Source: Acanthosepion pharaonis
Lineage: Eukaryota > Mollusca > Cephalopoda > Sepiida > Sepiidae
Reading direction: 5' to 3'
Length of the DNA: 64,000 bases
Assembly (NCBI GenBank): GCA_903632075.3
Contig: CAHIKZ030005437.1
Coordinates: 756,501 to 820,500, forward strand
In this document: piece after piece, positions 58,104-64,000 of the stretch
How positions within the stretch are numbered: position 1 is the first letter of the stretch
Layout of the letters: every line of letters starts with the position of its first letter
Position numbers and translations under genes: made by a program
Notes under the pieces: model-generated
Told to the model about the DNA's origin: nothing
Database searches by the model: none
Seen by the model: the letters and a program-made list of their open reading frames with translations, nothing else

Positions 58104-59399
58104 TAATCCCCAATTTTTTCGTCACAATTATAGCAATAAGGGTCGTCCTCGATAACCGTTGCTCAACGATCTTCTACTTTAATATATATCCAACCTCTCT
58201 TTCTTGTATTTAATATGCATATAATAGTCATATTCTATCATTAATTGCAGAAACAGATGATGGTATCTTAGTTGTCAATCTAAATTTAATTATTCAAAAC
58301 ATCAACATATTCATCAATATTATTTATTACTACAGTAGCTGAACATTTGAAATGAACATCCAAGAAGAAAACAAGAAATTGAATTGATTTCTTGATTATA
58401 GGATCAACGCGTCTCAACGGATTATTCGTGATAACAAAATTACAGTGATTAGCGTTGTGAAAAGCTAAAGCCGGATGAAGGTGAAGATTAAAAAAAAGGT
58501 ATTTCATAGAAAGTAATAACAGGCGAATGGACGTTAATGCAATAAAAAAGTTAAATAAGGTTGGATAGAGAAAGACAAAATTTAAAATGTAGGATGAATG
58601 AAAGAAGAGAATGAATGTATAAAATTCAATGGGAGAAAGTACAACTGAAGACAGGGGGGACGAATGTATAAAAAGAAAGAAGAGCATCAAAAAAGGTAAA
58701 TGAGACAATAAAGAGGAATACAAGAAGGAAGGGACGATGAAAGAATTATCTGTGAAAGTAAAAAATAAAGAAGACGGAACAAAATATTGATTAAGGAACA
58801 ACCTTAACAATAGATATCACGAACACTGCTTGAAAAAGAGATAGAACAATGAGAAGCTCTTCAGAATTTGGTTGAAGGTTTTGCACTGTAATCTGACTAC
58901 GGATATTTGTTACAAATTGGTGTCAAATACCGGGTTTGAGGAGACTGGAATAACAATGATACCGAAATTTGCTTGACAGAATTCTAATACCTAATCACCT
59001 TGATTCTGCCAGGTAGAGCTTATACTTATTATAGCAAGATTTCCTGAGATAAAAATTGATGAGATTTTATGGACTGGGTCTTTGGGGGTCTATCTGATTG
59101 TTATAAGAGAAAGAGGTCGAAGGAAATAATTTATCGTGGGTATTATCAACAGTAGTTATCATTGACATAACAATCTCAGACGCCGACAGAAATCATGTTT
59201 TTCCTTTTGACAACTGATAGGATTTCCCCGATACGGACGAGTGTATAAAAGCGGTAATTTATTTAAGAAAATTAAAGAAAATGAAATAGAATTACATTAA
59301 ATTACTTTAAAATTGTCTCTCTGGCTAATTTTATTTTTAGATATAAGTGTATGTTCTGTCTTTACCGGCATTTTTATGTATCTTTTAACGTAATGACAT
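58104..59399. other. No gene recognised; long hydrophobic minus-strand frame
   Basis: A 174-codon frame (58286-58810, minus) is rich in Phe, Leu and Ser because the plus strand is purine-rich. No domain, signal or family is recognised, and I do not call it a gene. The rest is ordinary. Confidence 0.4.
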
Positions 59400-59676
59400 G
59401 GAAAAAAACCCTTGTGTCCTAGTTTTTCTTACTCTGTAATAAATATTACAGTATTATTCAGAAGAGAATACAAGCTACTCCTAATTTCCATGAAAACATT
59501 TTATAAAACAATAAACAAATACTATCTCACATCGAGAAACTGTCTAGTTGTACATTTTAATGTGGACTTATAAACATCCTATATATTTCAACGGTCTTTC
59601 AAACATTAACTTTATTAATGTTTCTATTCTTTCGACCTTAACATTAGTCACAGTAAAATTTATAGCTTCGTGTCTA
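59400..59676 (+). mobile_element. Possible 5' piece of the Jockey/CR1-type element split by the PLE
   Basis: Frames read CLVVHFNVDL, TSYIFQRSFKHINFINVSI and LNISHSKIYSF. These resemble the RT region WLVxFNxxKTKLLSxNRH...SINM and MSxxNISPSxSLxLLG that, in intact Jockey/CR1-type elements, comes shortly before the block starting at 61380 on the other side of the PLE. The similarity is weak. Confidence 0.3.
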
Positions 59677-59869
59677 TATTTCTGAGATGAGCTATTATGT
59701 ACATTATTTATATTATTCGGACTATTGTCGCCATATTTCTTACAACGTTTCGGGCGTTTTACACTGGAATGTCGAACTGAACACTTTATTTCGCCCACTG
59801 GTAGACTGTTCTAGTTCCACGTGCCATGTTTATGGGTGTCATGTTAATTTCCCTCTGAAAGTTCTCCAC

Positions 59870-59950
59870 TGCCTTAACCGGGTATTGAACTCACACCTTG
59901 GGTCCTGTCACTGGATCTAACTAACACCTTTATCCACTGTGCTATGTGTC
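59870..59950 (-). other. tRNA-like (SINE-head-like) block in the PLE 3' UTR
   Basis: Minus strand TAGCACAGTGGATAAAGG (A-box-like) and GAGTTCAATACCCGG (B-box-like), about 42 bases apart, with downstream GGTTAAGG. This copy is better preserved than the one at 20268-20345. Shared possession by two independent insertions shows that it belongs to the element and is not a chance later SINE insertion. Confidence 0.68.
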
Positions 59951-60049
59951 CTTGAGGACATCTGTGTATGGATTTCTGGGTATTATAAACCTAATGTCTT
60001 CAGCAACCGTTTTTTACCAGTGCTCATATTGCAATTTTTGTTGTTGTTA

Positions 60050-60412
60050 TCGCTTTTCACTGGCACTCCTTATTACTGGTTCCCATATTGTATTCATTTC
60101 TATGCTTGGTCGGCTCAGGAGATTTTTGTGGCCTGGCATATGTGCTGATTCCTTGAGTTCACGAATTATTCAATGGTGTTCTTTGTCTATGATCTCAGCC
60201 TGACCCCACAGAGGGCGGTGATCTCCCTTCTCTCTCCATATGTGGTCAGCCACGCCTGATTTTTCCACTTCCCCTCGTGTTACAGCTTTCTGGTGTTCTT
60301 GAAGCCTTGCCTTAAGGGGGTGGCCTGTCTCCCCTTTATATTTCATTCTGCAGCTGCACGGGATAGCATACACACAGTCTTTAGTCATGTTCTTCTCTAT
60401 GGGGGTGGTCTT
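60050..60412 (-). pseudogene. GIY-YIG endonuclease of the PLE, one nonsense codon
   Basis: From about 60410: PIEKNMTKDCVYAIPCSC, MKYKGETGHPLKARLQEHQK, AVTRGEVEKSGVADHIWREK, LWGQAEIIDKEHH, then a stop (TGG to TGA compared with HHWKIRKL in the 20-kb copy), followed by RELKESAHM and NLLSRPSIEMNT in frame. VYAI and YKGET are the GIY and YIG equivalents and VADHIW is the C-terminal block. About 110 codons, the normal size of the domain. Its frame is offset by one from the RT across a C-rich run at 60405-60412. Confidence 0.92.
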
Positions 60413-61378
60413 ACTCGGGAGAGATATCTACGAAGTGTAGTGAAGCTTTTGAAGGTTGTCCTGATGTTATATGGACCGCAGATCCTTTGTATTTTCTCTA
60501 ATAACCCCTTCACACAAGGCACGCGGACCGTTTTCTGAGTGTTGTTGTACTCCTCTTGTACCCGCCTATCCCAGTTTTGAGGGGCTGCTGCCATGTACCC
60601 AGGGTAGTTGTTACGTTGTAGGGTACTACTTATACTGACCAATTCTTTATCTAATATCTCTGGATCGCCACTTATGACTTTTGCTCGGTGTTGTAAGCAG
60701 CGGACGATTCTTTTCTTTACGCTGTATGGATGTTGAGAGTTGAAATTGAGGTACTGTCCGGTGAATGTCGGTTTACAGTATACGGATGTCTTGAACCCAT
60801 GCTCTGTTCGAGATATTAGAACATCCAGGAATGGGAGTGAGTTGTTACTCGCTTTCTCCATTGTGAACTGTATAGAAGTTCTTATTGAGTTCACATGTTC
60901 CAACAGAACTTGCACATCTTGGTGTGGCCAGAGTATGAAGGTGTCATCTACGTACCTTAACCATATAGTTGGCTTCAGAGATATTGATTCTAATGCCATT
61001 TCCTCAAAGTATTCCATGTATATATTCGCTATTGCTGCTGATAATGGCGAGCCCATTGCTAAGCCCTCACCCTGTCGATATATGTGTGATCCCATTCCAA
61101 AGTGTGTTGTTTGTGTACAGAGAGTCAACATCTCCATCAGATTATCTACTGGAATACTTGTCCGTTCTTCTAGGGCAGAGTCAGATGTCAATCTCTCCTC
61201 TGTATGTACCTTGGTGAACAAACTCACTAGATCCAAACTCACCACCTGGATGGATAAGGATGGAAGCATCCTTGATTATTTCCGGAGTTACGTACATATG
61301 AAGGAGACTTTCCGAACAATGGGTCAATTATATCTACAAGGAAGCGACTCAGAGGGTGGCACACTGAGCCTTGGCAAC
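60397..61378 (-). pseudogene. Penelope-type reverse transcriptase, C-terminal two thirds
   Basis: An open frame of 290 codons (61269-60397). SLDLVSLFTKV (about residues 11-21) is motif A with its catalytic Asp, GLAMGSPLSAAIANIYME (69-86) is motif B, LRYVDDTFILW (104-114) is motif C with intact YVDD, and LPFLDVLI (about 144-151) is motif D/E. CKPTFTGQYLNFNSQHP and VKKRIVRCLQHRA match the thumb typical of Penelope-type RTs. Upstream of the Met the frame continues as PLSRFLVDIIDPLFGK and SPSYVRNSG, which are earlier RT blocks, so the start codon is not the real start. All visible catalytic residues are intact; the N-terminus is lost by truncation. Confidence 0.95.
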
Positions 61379-61910
61379 TAACACTGCATCGTGCTAGACA
61401 ATTTTTCCAGAAAGAATCTAACTTACATATTTATAAGTCTACCATTGGTCCTTGTTTTGTATATTACTGCCACATATGGTCTGCTGCTTCTGCTATGCAT
61501 TTAAAGATTCTTTCTAAAATCCAAATAATCTGCAATGATATTGGTTCTGACCTGGCATGTCGACTTCAGCCTCCTTTCTCAACGCTGTCTCTTAGCTCTC
61601 CTGTGCCTTTCCTATAAATACTTGCATGAAAATTATTGTGATGAACTTTCATCTATGGTACCTAAATTTTAAGAAATTAAGTGCTGTAGTAGATGGCCTC
61701 AAGTTCTTTACATTTAAATTTATTGCTAAATTAAATTTAAATCTCAGTTGTTATTTCATGCCTTAATTCTTTTTTTTTTCATTGGCTTCTCTCCTTAATA
61801 GTAGTTTTTCTAATATTCTCTAACATGCAGTAATCTCTTACATTCTAGAGGATTTATTGCCTTGCTTGGAGTTAAACGATTAAAAATATCTGTGTTATGT
61901 CGATACTTTT
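61377..61910 (+). mobile_element. Jockey/CR1-type retrotransposon, RT C-terminus and 3' UTR
   Basis: Plus-strand frames: TLHRARQFFQKESN, LHIYKSTIGPCFVYYCHIWS, AASAMHLKILSKIQIICNDI, GSDLACRLQPPFSTLSLSSP; this is the block LYRARxFxSPESILYIYKST...CMEYCCHIWSG...LxILxKIQKRICNxxGPDLAxRLQPLSHRR. After a frameshift it joins a 3' UTR identical in plan to 50595-50725 (minus), ending near ATCTGTGTTATGT. The stretch coding FYKYFHGNCSDELS and beyond is deleted. It belongs to the same family as the 51-kb copy. Confidence 0.8.
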
Positions 61911-62909
61911 CATTATTTTTCATTATTGAATCTTATGTTATTGTGATATAAACTTCGTTTCCACTTTCTGTCGATTTTTTTTATTTCATATTAGCTCTGT
62001 ATACAATATTATTTGTTACACATTCCCCATTTAACGGACGTTTATTTCTATTTCGTCTTAGCGGTATTATCTTGCGTACTAGCGGTATTATCGCCTTATT
62101 TGGGGAGAAATGAATAAAAAGGATATCTGAAGGCGCTAAAAATCATTCCATTGATTTTGTGTTTCTGAAGTATTTTATGTCAAAGTGGACAATAATCAGC
62201 TTTGCAGAATGTGAAGGAGCGTTGTATACACTCGCCTGAAAATTATCTTGGTTTGAACTTGCTTAAAATATTTTTCTGAAGTAGGTTGGCGTTACTTTCT
62301 GCGACAGACTGGTTGCCAACCAAGTCTATAGGGCTCAGTCTGTCCTGCTATAGCTGGAGAGAATAAATAGATACATACTTTACCCGAGGGTATTTGCGTG
62401 TAAGTGAATGTAACGAACACGGCTGGAAGGCGAACTCAGCTCTCCGGTTTCTCATTCTGAGCCAATATCCATGACATCCCAACGCACATCCAACTCTATA
62501 TTAATTACTAGAAAATCACTGATAATTCCTTTTTTTTTTTCGTCCAATGTATACGTTTCTCTTTATGACGTTTACATAAATGTGATAATTTAATTATGTT
62601 CATGTCTTTAATCAGTGTTCTTAATCTTCTACCCCTTTTTTCGCTGTTTATACCAACTTCACCTGGACTTCTTCCTGGACATTCCCATGTTCTTCTTTCC
62701 TACCCTTAGAGTTTTTCTTAAATCGTTTCGTGAAATTCTCAAAGAACGTTTTTCTTGCCCGGTATTGTAGTTTTTTTTTTTTTTATCGCTATTCACTTTG
62801 TTTTAGAAATTTCTAAAATTGTGTTCCAAAACTTTATAACTGTACAATAATTTGTATTACTTTCAAAGATACATCTTTCTTACAGACAGTAGCAATAATT
62901 ATATATTTG

Positions 62910-62954
<45 letters not shown>

Positions 62955-63034
62955 TTAATGGTCAAATGTAGATCAGATATGTAAATCCTACAAGATGATA
63001 AAATAAAATAAAGAACAAGTAGGAAACGTAAATC
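61911..63034. other. No gene recognised; (TA)n at 62912-62951
   Basis: T-rich DNA. At 62280-62480 a GC-richer patch with TTGGTTGCCAACC-like symmetry and GGCGAACTCAGCTCTCC may be an old SINE. Poly-T runs near 62530 and 62773. Confidence 0.4.
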
Positions 63035-63076
63035 AATCTAACATGTTTCACTTTTATAAAATCTTCGTCAGAGTTT
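63035..63076 (-). ncRNA. Hammerhead-like motif downstream of a PLE endonuclease
   Basis: Minus strand: AAACT, CTGACGA, AGATTTTAT-AAAAGT, GAAAC, AT, GTT, AGATT. CUGANGA and GAAA are exact. Stem III is AC/GU with a 2-nt loop, H17 is U, stem I AAACT/AGATT has 4 of 5 pairs, and stem II is A/T-rich with one mismatch. It lies about 530 bp 3' of the PLE endonuclease at 63600-64000, on the same strand. Same family as 46770 and 47122. Confidence 0.55.
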
Positions 63077-63599
63077 GAGATAGAAATGAAAAAGGCACAG
63101 AGTAATGTTATGTCATGAGTTTGTGTTAGTTCTCATTGGTCAGATATGTGTCACGTGTATTAACGCAATAGATAAAATATAAATTTCTGAGGAATATTTT
63201 AGAAATTAAAATGTATATGAGTGTAGTTTGTCTAGGTGTATGTTGGACGTTGACTTTAATTCATTTAAGTGTATATGTGTGTGTGCTGAATGTCTATATA
63301 TGTCACCCTCGTGTATGTCGCAACAATTTTGTATTTAGTTGGCTTTTTTTAATCTCGTGTGTGGAGGGAATGTCTGTGTTGTGGGTCGGTGAAAAGCAGC
63401 AGCATATTATAATAATCATGTTTTGGGTCGATTTATCATTAAAGCATTTTGCATACGTATTTTCTAAAAGGATTTGTATATTTTAATTAATTTATGTATT
63501 AGAGAGACATAAGTTCATGAATAATGGATCTGTAGAAAGATAGTGATGTGATGTAATGTTTTAAACGAGTGTTTATAGTTGGCAGTAATGCTATAAATA

Positions 63600-64000
63600 T
63601 ATTTTCATTATATTTTCTCCTTAAATGATTATGTTCCTATTTTATTTAGGCTGACATTAGTAAAATCAAAGTTATGTTGCATGTCGTTTCGATGTAAGAC
63701 GAGAGAGTTAGAATGGCTATCTAAACGCAAGTCCCTCTTGTGTTCATAGATAAGGGTTTTAGATCATGTGATGTCTCCCCCACGTAAATGTTTTTGTACT
63801 GTAGACACTTTATCTAATAAATTCCGGAAGTTTTCTTCCTGGTTATATGCCCGATTCTCTTGGAGGTGGTGGTAACGCTTCAAGTGTCAGGGATGGCTAA
63901 TTCGTTTGCGAGTTTAGTTGAAAGGGAGTTGAAGGGAAAGATTCTGAATTTAGTGTAATTTTTGGAAGTATCTTCTTTTTATTTTGCTATATAGAATTCG
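63600..64000 (-). pseudogene. PLE GIY-YIG endonuclease fragment, running off the window edge
   Basis: Reading the minus strand from the edge: LNSESFPSTPFQLNSQTN, then after frame changes CLQYKNIYVGETSHDLK, YEHKRDLRLDSHSNSLVLHR and NDMQHNFDFTNVSLNK. NIYVGETSxDLKxRIxEHKRD is the YIG block (intact YVGET) and the catalytic helix of PLE endonucleases, and ALVxHRxxxxHxFDFxN is its C-terminal block. Several frameshifts and stops. The RT should lie beyond position 64000. This is a third endonuclease lineage, distinct from those at 25.7 kb and 60 kb. Confidence 0.82.

Larger units (their letters stand above)
59680..61378 (-). mobile_element. Penelope-like retroelement, 5'-truncated, RT and endonuclease readable
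   Basis: On the minus strand the order is RT (61378 to about 60400), GIY-YIG endonuclease (about 60412 to 60050), then a 3' UTR with the AAAATTGCAATATGAGC unit once (about 60010-60045), a tRNA-like block (59870-59950), and the terminus ending at about 59680 with the same 60-bp tail as the 20-kb copy. A terminal GAAACGTT is kept but the CTGANGA half of the hammerhead is lost. The 5' edge lies against Jockey-type sequence at about 61375. No target-site duplication is obvious. It is the better-preserved member of this family in the window. Confidence 0.95.

Noticed and set aside
58286..58810. 174-codon minus-strand open frame rich in Phe, Leu and Ser
   Set aside because: It arises from a purine-rich plus strand, shows no domain or membrane pattern typical of a family, and has no neighbouring gene structure.
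60740..61381. 213-codon plus-strand frame antisense to the PLE RT
   Set aside because: It is the shadow of the RT frame, whose motifs (YVDD and others) identify the true coding strand.
1..64000. CRISPR arrays, operons, ribosome binding sites or prokaryotic terminators
   Set aside because: The sequence is eukaryotic repeat-rich DNA; the regular arrays present are microsatellites without spacers.

Overview
This is AT-rich eukaryotic DNA from an invertebrate. The mix of Penelope-like elements, non-LTR retrotransposons, tRNA-derived SINE heads and very long (TA)n, (CA)n, (GATA)n and CT-rich repeats would fit a mollusc, perhaps a cephalopod. That taxon is an inference from repeat style, not from any host gene. 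I see no intact host protein-coding gene, no rRNA and no canonical tRNA. Most open frames are chance or repeat-derived.

Layout. 0-14 kb: unique-looking DNA with a 0.38-kb mariner-like derivative (3.1-3.5 kb), the 3' part of a Jockey/CR1-type retrotransposon (6.0-6.7 kb, minus), a (TA)n hairpin (8.4 kb), a hammerhead-like motif beside a possible Penelope endonuclease fragment (8.65-9.0 kb), a pogo/Tigger-like MITE (10.17-10.33 kb) and a possible piggyBac remnant (10.6-11.4 kb). 14-21.2 kb: a 430-bp repeat present twice, a second Jockey/CR1-type remnant (15.6-16.2 kb), a 1.25-kb CT-rich array (17.3-18.6 kb), and a 5'-truncated Penelope-like element (PLE) with a perfect 12-bp target-site duplication (19.5-20.54 kb). 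25-31.5 kb: PLE endonuclease fragments, a 951-bp foldback with 351-bp arms (26.61-27.56 kb) and a mariner helix-turn-helix fragment (30.7-31.2 kb). 32-45 kb: mostly unique AT-rich DNA with a few hairpins and transposon scraps. 45.8-53 kb: a decayed Tc1 transposase, a SINE, and the longest Jockey/CR1-type copy (50.6-52.9 kb, minus). 55-64 kb: a PLE terminal fragment, an RTE-like remnant, a PLE with readable reverse transcriptase plus GIY-YIG endonuclease (59.68-61.38 kb, minus) lying against or inside another Jockey-type copy, and a further PLE endonuclease fragment running off the right edge.

The most interesting signal is a recurring short motif at the ends of the PLE-derived sequences: CTGANGA, a small stem-loop, then GAAAC, a 0-4-nt gap, GT and H. 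This is the catalytic core of a hammerhead ribozyme with a very short stem III. It occurs in at least four sequence-divergent families here. In one family the flanking stem I changes on both sides together. In two cases it lies downstream of PLE GIY-YIG coding sequence on the same strand, and in two or three cases it occurs as an inverted pair. Hammerheads are known from Penelope-like elements, so this is consistent with established biology. The inverted-pair architecture and a tRNA-like (SINE-like) domain in one PLE 3' UTR deserve a second look.
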